Of a DNA stretch of 7,548 nt, positions 1-5,848 are shown piece after piece. The position numbers were made by a program, and so were the translations under genes. The notes beneath the pieces were generated by a model that was not told the DNA's origin, searched no databases, and saw nothing but the letters and a program-made list of their open reading frames with translations. How positions within the stretch are numbered: position 1 is the stretch's first letter; each line of letters starts with the position of its first letter. This DNA comes from Bacteroidales bacterium UBA3742 (GTDB lineage Bacteria; Bacteroidota; Bacteroidia; Bacteroidales; Paludibacteraceae): the NCBI GenBank assembly GCA_002371785.1, contig DFGU01000016.1, positions 1 through 7,548 on the forward strand, read 5' to 3'.

Positions 1-225
1 GACGAGGTACAGATATTAACTAAGGTACACGTGCGCGTGAAGAAAACCGGTGCCGAGAAGACCTACCAACTCGTAACAGAGGGAGAGGCCAACTTCGCCG
101 AAGGCAAGATCGCCGTGACGACCCCTATCGCCAAAGGACTGATGGGTAAGCACGTAGGCGACGTAGCACAGGTACAGGTGCCGGCCGGTATCATGGAGTT
201 TGAGATTCTGGATATCTCGTTGTAA
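1..225 (+). CDS. greA: Transcription elongation factor GreA, C-terminal part (5' truncated by window edge)
   Basis: The frame is open from base 1 and ends in TAA at 223-225, giving the last 74 residues of GreA. This is the globular C-terminal domain, which binds RNA polymerase at its secondary channel. The N-terminal coiled coil, which triggers cleavage of backtracked RNA, lies upstream of the window. Recognisable family features are a TYQLVTEGEANF strand, the segment ISV-like IAVTTPIAKGLMGKHVGD, and the ending VPAGIMEFEILDISL, which closely parallel the end of E. coli GreA (SPIARGLIGK, FEV near the terminus). A GTG at 31 could be read as a start, but homologous sequence continues before it, so it is an internal codon. 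The HIT gene follows 32 bases later on the same strand, so the two are probably co-transcribed. Confidence 0.93.
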   Translation, partial: DEVQILTKVHVRVKKTGAEKTYQLVTEGEANFAEGKIAVTTPIAKGLMGKHVGDVAQVQVPAGIMEFEILDISL

Positions 226-226
226 G

Positions 227-254
227 GGTTACAGGTTATAGGTTACAGGTTATA
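227..254. repeat. Four tandem 7-bp repeats (GGTTACA/GGTTATA alternating)
   Basis: The greA-HIT gap consists almost wholly of GGTTACA, GGTTATA, GGTTACA, GGTTATA. This can also be read as a perfect 14-bp direct duplication (227-240 and 241-254). A partial GTT follows directly before the HIT start codon at 258. There is no Shine-Dalgarno sequence here, so the repeat occupies the translation initiation region of the HIT gene. Such short tandem repeats can change copy number by slippage. Any function is unknown. Confidence 0.9.
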
Positions 255-257
255 GTT

Positions 258-671
258 ATGACAATATTTACCAAGATAATCAAGGGCGAGATTCCCAGCT
301 ACAAGGTAGCCGAGGACGATCGCTACTACGCCTTCCTGGACATCAATCCGCTGCAGAAGGGACACACGCTGGTGATCCCTAAGCTGCCGGAGCCGGAAGC
401 CGACTACATCTTCGACCTGGACGATGAGTTGCTGGCCGGCATGATGGTGTTCGCAAAAAAAGTAGCCCGCGGCCTGAAAGAGGCCACAGGCTGCAAGCGT
501 GTGGGTGTTGCCGTGCTGGGCATGGAGGTGAATCATGTGCATATCCATCTTGTGCCGATGAATTCGGAGAAAGATATGCTTTTCACCAACCCCAAGCTGT
601 CGCTCCAGAGCGACGAGATGGCCATGATAGCCAACTCGATCGCCGAAGCCGTTGAATCACTTGACGCGTAG
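258..671 (+). CDS. HIT (histidine triad) family nucleotide hydrolase
   Basis: A 137-residue protein of usual HIT/HINT length. HIT proteins hydrolyse or transfer nucleotide monophosphates from adenosine phosphoramidates and related dinucleotides in the cytoplasm. The signature His-x-His-x-His is plain: N92-H93-V94-H95-I96-H97-L98. The middle histidine is the expected nucleophile and the neighbouring Asn is typical. The N-terminal FTKIIKGEIPSYKV and FLDINPLQKGHTLVIPK (residues about 27-42) are the classic HIT fold start and nucleotide-binding strand. The ATG at 258 is chosen because FTKIIKGEIP begins right after it, as in homologues. It follows greA, a pairing I associate with Bacteroidales. 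Its last 15 bases overlap the convergent DUF2147 gene. The physiological substrate cannot be told from sequence. Confidence 0.95.
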   Translation: MTIFTKIIKGEIPSYKVAEDDRYYAFLDINPLQKGHTLVIPKLPEPEADYIFDLDDELLAGMMVFAKKVARGLKEATGCKRVGVAVLGMEVNHVHIHLVPMNSEKDMLFTNPKLSLQSDEMAMIANSIAEAVESLDA

Positions 672-1088
672 CCAGGTCTGGCTGCGCCCAAGTATTCCGG
701 CGCGGTCTAAGGAGCCACGCAGCACCAGTTTACCATTCTTTAGGTATATTTTACCATAGTAGAATTTACCACTCTCAGGATCAAGGAGTTTGCCACCGCG
801 CAATTCTCCTTTTTCTTCATGCATACCCCGAATAAAGACGAGTCCCTCCAGCTTCTTGCCATGGTCGGCGCCCGTACACTCGGTGCACGTCATGTTGCGA
901 TCGCCCATGAGCAAGCGGTCTATCTTGCCGTAATACAAGCCGTCCGAACCGCGATAGATGAGCACGACGGAATAACTATTACCGGTCTTATCGTCCACGG
1001 TCTTCCACCGACCGAGGATCTCGTTGACCTGCGCCGATGCCGACAACGTCAGGCATAGCATCAACACAAAAAAAATCGTTCGTTTCAT
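657..1088 (-). CDS. Secreted DUF2147 family protein
   Basis: The product has 143 residues. Residues 1-19 (MKRT, then the hydrophobic FFVLMLCLTL, then SASA) form a signal peptide, likely cut after SASA before Q20. The mature part matches the DUF2147 pattern: ILGRWKTVDDKTG (24-36) at the start, a YYGKI strand, EGLVFIRGM (81-89), GGKLLDPESGKFYYGKI (98-114) and the family ending LRGSL...LGRSQTWLRVK. C68 and C71 form a CxxC-type pair (TCTEC) that could make a disulfide or bind a metal. DUF2147 proteins are small periplasmic or secreted beta-rich proteins of unknown role. The start at 1088 is preferred over an upstream in-frame ATG at 1271 because the latter lies inside rdgB and would put the signal peptide internally. 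It is read from the divergent promoter described at 1112-1143. Confidence 0.9.
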   Translation of the reverse strand: MKRTIFFVLMLCLTLSASAQVNEILGRWKTVDDKTGNSYSVVLIYRGSDGLYYGKIDRLLMGDRNMTCTECTGADHGKKLEGLVFIRGMHEEKGELRGGKLLDPESGKFYYGKIYLKNGKLVLRGSLDRAGILGRSQTWLRVK

Positions 1089-1111
1089 ACCTTTTGCTTT
1101 AAAATCGCTGA

Positions 1112-1143
1112 CAAAGTTATACAAAATTTTGCATATATGCAAA
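1112..1143 (-). promoter_or_regulatory. Bacteroidetes-type promoter for the DUF2147 gene
   Basis: On the minus strand a TAACTTTG (-7 element, TAnnTTTG form) lies at 1119-1112. A TTTG (-33 element) lies at 1143-1140, with a spacer of exactly 20 bases. This matches the primary sigma factor consensus known from Bacteroides. Transcription would start around 1108-1103, leaving a leader of about 15-20 bases before the ATG at 1088. Confidence 0.7.
1128..1143. promoter_or_regulatory. 16-bp perfect palindrome between divergent promoters (possible operator)
   Basis: TTTGCATATATGCAAA reads identically on both strands. Further out, ACAAAAT at 1121-1127 is the reverse complement of ATTTTGT at 1146-1152, so the inverted symmetry extends over 1121-1152 apart from two extra bases at 1144-1145. 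Each end of the 16-mer supplies the TTTG -33 element of one of the two divergent promoters. It could be an operator for a dimeric regulator or simply the overlap of two promoters. No regulator gene is in view. Confidence 0.65.
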
Positions 1144-1159
1144 TTATTTTGTATCTTTG
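1128..1159 (+). promoter_or_regulatory. Bacteroidetes-type promoter for rdgB-porZ
   Basis: TTTG at 1128-1131 (-33 element) and TATCTTTG at 1152-1159 (-7 element, TAnnTTTG) are separated by 20 bases, the spacing of the known Bacteroides consensus. The rdgB start codon begins only 4 bases after the -7 element, so the predicted transcript would have almost no leader. Confidence 0.75.
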
Positions 1160-1163
1160 CAGC

Positions 1164-1751
1164 ATGAAATTGGTTTTTGCAACAAATAACGCCCATAAAT
1201 TGGACGAGGTACGTCGGATTTTGCCCGCAGACGTAGAAGTGCTCAGCCTGGAGCAAGTAGGTTTTCTGCACGACATCGACGAGACCGGTACTACCCTGGC
1301 CGAGAACAGTCGAATCAAGGCCGAGACGGTAGCAGAATGGCTAAGAGCTAACAGCCAACAGCCTGTGGATGGCGTCTTTGCGGACGACACCGGGCTGGAA
1401 ATCGATGCCCTGGGAGGTAAGCCGGGTGTATATACGGCTCGCTGGGCAGGAGAGCCCGCCGCCAATCGCCGGAAGGCCCTACAGGAACTGGCCGACAAGC
1501 CGAATCGTGCTGCGCAGTTCCGCACCGTGGTGACGCTGATAGACCGGACCGGTACCCGCCAGGTGGACGGCATCGTACGCGGCCGGATAGCTACCGAGGA
1601 ACGCGGCGACGGAGGATTCGGGTATGACCCCGTATTCATACCGGAAGGGTATGACAAGACCTTTGCCGAACTGCCTGCAGAAACCAAGAACACGATCAGT
1701 CACCGCGCTCGAGCCATGAGCGAACTTAAAAAACTACTGCAACTCTCGTGA
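1164..1751 (+). CDS. rdgB: RdgB/HAM1-type non-canonical purine NTP pyrophosphatase
   Basis: The 195-residue length is typical for the family (E. coli RdgB 197). The enzyme hydrolyses ITP, dITP and XTP to monophosphate and pyrophosphate, keeping deaminated purines out of DNA and RNA. Motifs in order: the N-terminal substrate loop ATNNAHKLDEV (6-16, with T7, N8, N9, K12), TLAENSRIKA (44-53), FADDTGLEIDALGGKPGVYTARWAG (72-96, with the catalytic Asp in ADD), GDGGFGYDPVF (148-158) and SHR (179-181). The ATG at 1164 is chosen because KLVFATNN starts the family fold at once. An ATG at 1137 would add nine residues but lies inside the palindrome and promoter. The stop overlaps the GTG start of porZ by 4 bases. 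Confidence 0.96.
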   Translation: MKLVFATNNAHKLDEVRRILPADVEVLSLEQVGFLHDIDETGTTLAENSRIKAETVAEWLRANSQQPVDGVFADDTGLEIDALGGKPGVYTARWAGEPAANRRKALQELADKPNRAAQFRTVVTLIDRTGTRQVDGIVRGRIATEERGDGGFGYDPVFIPEGYDKTFAELPAETKNTISHRARAMSELKKLLQLS

Positions 1752-4700
1752 AACGAACACTAACGATACTATGCGCGCTCGGCCTCTGTCTGGGGCTGCA
1801 GGCCGGCAAATGGACCACCCACTTTGCCTACAACAACGTGACGCAGATAGCGGCGTCGCCGGACCGGGTGTATGCCCTCTCCGACGGTAGCCTCTTCAGC
1901 GTGGATAAACAGACCGAGCAGATCACGGTCTATAATCGCCAGACCGGCCTGCACAGCACCGGTATCTCGTGTATTCACTACGACCAACTCGGCCAGCAGC
2001 TGATCATCGCCTATTCTACCGGCAAGATCGATATCCTGTCCGCTCGCGGCGTGAGATACATCGGCGATCTCTACGACAAAGACATGACGCAGCGCAAGAC
2101 GATCTACAACGTCACGATCTCCGGACGCACAGCTTACCTGGCCACACACTACGGCATCCAGACCATGGACCTCAGAGAGTACAAACTGGTGGACAGCTAC
2201 TGGCTGCGTCCGGCAGGACAGGAGACGCCTATCAAGGACGTGCTGCTCCAAGGCGACTCCATCTACGCCTTCGCAGACGACAGCCTCTATAGCGCTGCGC
2301 TCAGCGACCCGCTCTCGGACTACCATTTCTGGCATCGCGAAGCCGCGGGACGTATAGCACCCGATGAGGAGAAGGGTATTCATTATCAGGACGCTACGGA
2401 CAATTGGTTTCGCGGGTATGCTGAAGGTATCATCCGCTTCACGCCTACGGAACGTCTGACATACAAACCTGAAGGACCGATACAGAATAATCCCTACCGG
2501 ATGTCGGCCCGGCAAGGCATGCTATATGTCGTGCCCGGCGGACGATGGTCGGAGCAGTACTACAACCCGGGATGCCTCATGCGCTACGACGGACAAGAAT
2601 GGCACAACCTATCCGCAGAGGCCATAAGTGCCCAAGGCAATGTGCAACCCACCGACTTTATGAACGTAGCTATCGACAGTATGAATCCGATGCATTGCTA
2701 CGTCAGCTCCTATGGCACAGGACTGTACGAATTTACGAACGACAGCTTGACCCGCCATTATATAGCCGGACAGGCCGACAACACCCTGGTGGCTATCGCT
2801 CCCACAGACCCAAGCAGATATACCCGCTTGGATTTCGCCCAGTATGACCAGGAGAAGCGGCTATGGATGCTGGACGCGTGTACCCATAGCCAGCTGCAAT
2901 GCCTGGACGTGGACGGCACATGGCACGCCCTGAACCTGGCAGCCGAGATGACCAATGTCGAGCTGCACACACCGGCAGGATTCGTCATCGACCGGCGGAA
3001 TTCGCAACGGAAATGGATCGCTACCGCCCGCTTCAACACCTGCGTCTTCCTCATGGACGATCAGGGTACGCCCTTTGACACCTCGGACGACCAGACGATG
3101 GTCAGAAGCGAATGGATCGACCAGCACGGCAACACGTTTCGTCCCGAGTTTATCTTTGACCTGATGCAAGATCCTACGGGCCGGATCTGGATAGCTACGG
3201 ACCAGGGCGTGGCCTATATCGACACCACGACCGACTTTTTCCAATCCGATGCCATCACCATCGTTGATCTCCAGGACGAGCAGGGTGAACAGCCCCTGGC
3301 CTCCCAACGGGTGCAATCGCTGTGTGCGGGACCGGACAATAGCATATGGGTAGGTACACAACTGCTGGGCATCTACGTTCTCAGTAGCGATGCCTCCGCC
3401 ATCATCGCCCATTATACGACCGACAATACGGCCATGCCGTCCAACTCCATCCTATCGATGGCCTATGATGCGCAGATAGAAAGAATGTACGTAGGCACGG
3501 GAGACGGTCTGGTGGAATACGATCCATCCGGCACCGGGGAAGGACTAAGCAACACCGGCCAGGAGGCTGCCGATGAAGAGACCGAGGGCAGTATGCTGCA
3601 GTGGAAACTGCATTTCTCCTACTCCGATCCGCAGGAGATAGCCGCTACGCCACATGCGATCTATGCCGCTGCCAACGGCTCGCTCTTCAGCGTGGATCGG
3701 GAGGACGAGCACATCGACTACTGGAACAAGTCCACCGGACTGCATGGCTCATCCGTGACGCATATTGCGTACGACAAGAAGACCGATCAACTCATCATCG
3801 CCTACGAGAACGGCCAGATCGACCTCATGAACAGTAAAGGTCAGGTCACCCAGATGCCGGATGTATCCCTCAAGGCCGGAACCATCGACGTGACGATCAA
3901 CGATATATGCATCGGAAGCCGCTACGCCTATCTGGCGATGCCTTTTGGCATCATCGCCATCAATCCGAAGAAAGCAGAGATCAGTGAGACATACTATATC
4001 GGCACCAACGCCGCAGCGATTGCCGTACAGCACGTGATAGAATGGCGAGACACGCTCTATGCCTTCTCGTTCGACAAACTATACAAGGCCTCGCTTCGGG
4101 ACAACTTGGTTGACTATACATACTGGGAAAGCGAGTCCTTGCCCTGCGAGATGGTACAGAAGGCCCTCGTATGCTACGACCGACTCTATACGCTGCAGCA
4201 CGACTCGATCTACCGCTACGTTAATGGTACATGGCAACTGGTGCGACCGGAGCCTTTTGCATGGATAACTGCCAACGAGGACAAGCTGCTGGCCTATCAT
4301 GCTCAGAACGGACTATACGCATTGGATGAAGCCGATCAGTTGAGCGGCATTAGCAATCTATACCGACTCAACAACGCCACCTATTCGAATGGCGAATACT
4401 GGCTGGCAGAGTCCAGTTACGGCCTGATACGGTTAGGCACCGGCGGCGATGACTATTTCCATACCGACGGTCCGAATAGCAATTTCGGGTACTGCATGTA
4501 TGCCGCCCACGACCAGATCTACTCGGCTATCGGCGGACGCTGGGCCGAACAGTTCCTGCGCTACGGACGCATCAATATCTATGATCGAAACAATTGGCGT
4601 TGCATCAATGAAGGAAATATAGGAGCGAGCGTGGGACGACCCGCTATTGATATTGTCAGCCTGGCCATCGATCCGAACGATGCCGGCCACTGGTTTGCGG

Positions 4701-5821
4701 CCACGTACGGTACAGGTGTGTTTGAGTTCAAAGACTATCAGGCTATCGCGCAATATGACAGCAACAACAGTACTCTGCGGCGCGTCAACAATTCGGTAAG
4801 CGACGCGTACTACACCCGTACCGACGGCGCCATGATGGATGCGCAAGGCAACTTCTGGGTACTCAACGCCACCTCTATCGGTTCGCCGTTGCATATCCGC
4901 AATACCTACGGTCAGTGGAAAGCGATCAACCTGAGCAGTTACGGAGAAGCTATCGAGTTCACCACGCCGGGCGGCCAGATACTCATCGACCAACGGAACG
5001 AAAACCGCAAATGGATGTACGATCAGCGTCACACTCCCGGCGTCATACTGCTGGATGACGGAGGCACGCCCTTCAATACCTCAGACGACCGGTGCCGCAA
5101 ACGCAACCAATGGACCGATCAGAACGGCAACGTCTTGTCGCCCTCCCAGATCATGTGCGTAGCACAAGATATGAAAAACCGCATGTGGATCGGTACCGGC
5201 GCAGGCATCCTGATCATCCCTGCCGAGGTGGACTTCATGAACTCCAACGCATGCCACCGCATCATCATTCCGCGCAATGACGGCACCGGACTCGGCGACT
5301 ACCTGCTGGGCAGCGAGCAAGTCAACTGCATGGTCATCGATGGTGGCAATCGTATGTGGATTGGTACGGAGAACTCGGGTATATACCTCATTGAGGACGA
5401 TACTATCACCGTGGCGCATTTCACGACCGACAACTCGTTGTTGCCTTCCAACACCATCCAGTCGATGGCTATCATGCCGACGACCGGCGAACTGTTTATC
5501 GGTACGGCCAAGGGTATTGCCAGTTACCGCAGCGATGCTTCCGCACCGCAAGAGGATCTGAAGAACGCCTATGCGTTCCCGAATCCGGTACGGCCGAACT
5601 ACGACGGCGTGATCACGATCGCCGGACTGATGGAGAATACGGCCGTGAACATCATCGACGAGTCGGGCAACCTGGTCTGCAAGACGCGCAGCTACGGAGG
5701 TACTGCCGTCTGGGACGGACGGATACAAAACGGCAGACGCGCTACAAGCGGCGTATATACGGCGCTTTGCAACGAGCCTACCGGTAAACATACCGTGGTA
5801 AAAATCCTGGTAATTCGATAA
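1748..5821 (+). CDS. porZ: PorZ-like type IX secretion protein with tandemly duplicated propeller region
   Basis: The product has 1357 residues, much longer than a usual PorZ (about 780). PorZ is a surface part of the T9SS attachment complex (PorU, PorV, PorQ, PorZ), which removes C-terminal signals from cargo and links cargo to lipopolysaccharide. Residues 1-19 form a signal peptide (MKRT, hydrophobic run, LQA). Residues 21-594 are propeller copy A, 595-616 an acidic linker, 617-1264 propeller copy B, and 1270-1357 the C-terminal domain (AYAFPNPVRPNYDGVITI..., GGTAVWDGR, SGVYTAL, VVKILVIR). Blade motifs of the two-component-regulator propeller kind (W-I/V-G/A-T-x-x-G) occur at 480-490, 533-543 and 580-591, and again at 1146-1156, 1203-1214 and 1249-1260. 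Translation begins at a GTG overlapping the rdgB stop (GTGA), which suggests coupling. The signal peptide begins right there, and no ATG fits as well. The family call is firm; whether the double protein does the PorZ job is inferred. Confidence 0.88.
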   Translation: MKRTLTILCALGLCLGLQAGKWTTHFAYNNVTQIAASPDRVYALSDGSLFSVDKQTEQITVYNRQTGLHSTGISCIHYDQLGQQLIIAYSTGKIDILSARGVRYIGDLYDKDMTQRKTIYNVTISGRTAYLATHYGIQTMDLREYKLVDSYWLRPAGQETPIKDVLLQGDSIYAFADDSLYSAALSDPLSDYHFWHREAAGRIAPDEEKGIHYQDATDNWFRGYAEGIIRFTPTERLTYKPEGPIQNNPYRMSARQGMLYVVPGGRWSEQYYNPGCLMRYDGQEWHNLSAEAISAQGNVQPTDFMNVAIDSMNPMHCYVSSYGTGLYEFTNDSLTRHYIAGQADNTLVAIAPTDPSRYTRLDFAQYDQEKRLWMLDACTHSQLQCLDVDGTWHALNLAAEMTNVELHTPAGFVIDRRNSQRKWIATARFNTCVFLMDDQGTPFDTSDDQTMVRSEWIDQHGNTFRPEFIFDLMQDPTGRIWIATDQGVAYIDTTTDFFQSDAITIVDLQDEQGEQPLASQRVQSLCAGPDNSIWVGTQLLGIYVLSSDASAIIAHYTTDNTAMPSNSILSMAYDAQIERMYVGTGDGLVEYDPSGTGEGLSNTGQEAADEETEGSMLQWKLHFSYSDPQEIAATPHAIYAAANGSLFSVDREDEHIDYWNKSTGLHGSSVTHIAYDKKTDQLIIAYENGQIDLMNSKGQVTQMPDVSLKAGTIDVTINDICIGSRYAYLAMPFGIIAINPKKAEISETYYIGTNAAAIAVQHVIEWRDTLYAFSFDKLYKASLRDNLVDYTYWESESLPCEMVQKALVCYDRLYTLQHDSIYRYVNGTWQLVRPEPFAWITANEDKLLAYHAQNGLYALDEADQLSGISNLYRLNNATYSNGEYWLAESSYGLIRLGTGGDDYFHTDGPNSNFGYCMYAAHDQIYSAIGGRWAEQFLRYGRINIYDRNNWRCINEGNIGASVGRPAIDIVSLAIDPNDAGHWFAATYGTGVFEFKDYQAIAQYDSNNSTLRRVNNSVSDAYYTRTDGAMMDAQGNFWVLNATSIGSPLHIRNTYGQWKAINLSSYGEAIEFTTPGGQILIDQRNENRKWMYDQRHTPGVILLDDGGTPFNTSDDRCRKRNQWTDQNGNVLSPSQIMCVAQDMKNRMWIGTGAGILIIPAEVDFMNSNACHRIIIPRNDGTGLGDYLLGSEQVNCMVIDGGNRMWIGTENSGIYLIEDDTITVAHFTTDNSLLPSNTIQSMAIMPTTGELFIGTAKGIASYRSDASAPQEDLKNAYAFPNPVRPNYDGVITIAGLMENTAVNIIDESGNLVCKTRSYGGTAVWDGRIQNGRRATSGVYTALCNEPTGKHTVVKILVIR
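1808..3529 (+). repeat. porZ propeller copy A (residues 21-594), internally shortened
   Basis: This is the first of two homologous two-propeller units in PorZ. It aligns with copy B at an offset of 597 residues at the start (W22 with W619, GSLFSVD 47-53 with 644-650, LIIAY 85-89 with 682-686). The offset is 665-669 in the rest (GGRW 264-267 with 929-932, YGTG 322-325 with 987-990, the GTPF-TSDD motif 440-448 with 1106-1114, PSN 564-566 with 1233-1235). The jump shows that copy A lacks about 67 residues between W195 and W220, roughly one and a half propeller blades. Confidence 0.85.
3596..5539 (+). repeat. porZ propeller copy B (residues 617-1264), full length
   Basis: This is the second two-propeller unit of PorZ, about 648 residues, close to what the propeller part of a normal PorZ should measure. 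It contains the segment missing from copy A (around residues 796-870, with blade-like pieces YDRLYTLQHDSIYRYV and LLAYHAQNGLYAL). It runs directly into the single C-terminal domain. In the first 76 aligned positions about 36 are identical to copy A by hand count, so the copies are clearly related but long diverged. Confidence 0.85.
5555..5818 (+). other. C-terminal T9SS-type beta domain of PorZ
   Basis: Residues 1270-1357 of PorZ form one immunoglobulin-like domain of the T9SS C-terminal type: FPNP near its start, ITIAGL, VNIIDESGNLV, a GG-x-x-VWDGR turn, SGVYTAL and a final VVKILVI strand. In P. gingivalis PorZ this domain is kept, not cleaved off. Only one is present for two propeller units, and none is left between the copies. 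Confidence 0.8.
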
Positions 5822-5848
5822 GGGAGATTGTAGCCCCCAAGAGGAGTA
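5822..5848. other. Short convergent gap between porZ and folE
   Basis: Twenty-seven bases separate the two convergent stop codons (TAA at 5819-5821 and, on the minus strand, TAG at 5851-5849). A GGG/CCC pairing is possible, but there is no strong stem and no T-tract in either direction, so no intrinsic terminator can be called. Confidence 0.6.

Noticed and set aside
670..683. Inverted repeat AGCCAG-GT-CTGGCT as a terminator for the HIT gene
   Set aside because: The stem is short, the loop is only 2 to 4 bases, no T-tract follows, and it lies in the DUF2147 coding sequence where chance symmetry is likely.
1137..1163. Upstream ATG giving RdgB nine extra residues
   Set aside because: This ATG lies within the palindrome and upstream of the -7 element, so it would not be in the predicted mRNA, and family members start at the next Met.
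1089..1271. N-terminal extension of the DUF2147 protein to an ATG at 1271
   Set aside because: It would run through rdgB and the promoter region and place a good signal peptide 61 residues into the protein.
1085..1693. Minus-strand open frame opposite rdgB
   Set aside because: The translation is rich in Ser, Arg and Pro with no domain, and it lies antisense to a clear RdgB with all its motifs.
1748..1807. PorZ as a lipoprotein using the cysteine at residue 14
   Set aside because: The residue before Cys14 is Leu, which does not fit a lipobox, and a normal cleavage site follows at LQA-G.
5081..5791. Long minus-strand open frame (236 codons) opposite the end of porZ
   Set aside because: It is a mirror of the porZ coding frame; the translation shows no recognisable family, has low-complexity composition, and the plus-strand PorZ call is strong. 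The same applies to the minus-strand frames at 1769-2515, 2861-3412 and 4433-5032.
1748..5821. Duplicated porZ as an assembly error
   Set aside because: The two copies differ at more than half of their residues in the compared stretch and differ in length by about 70 residues, so they cannot be one sequence assembled twice.
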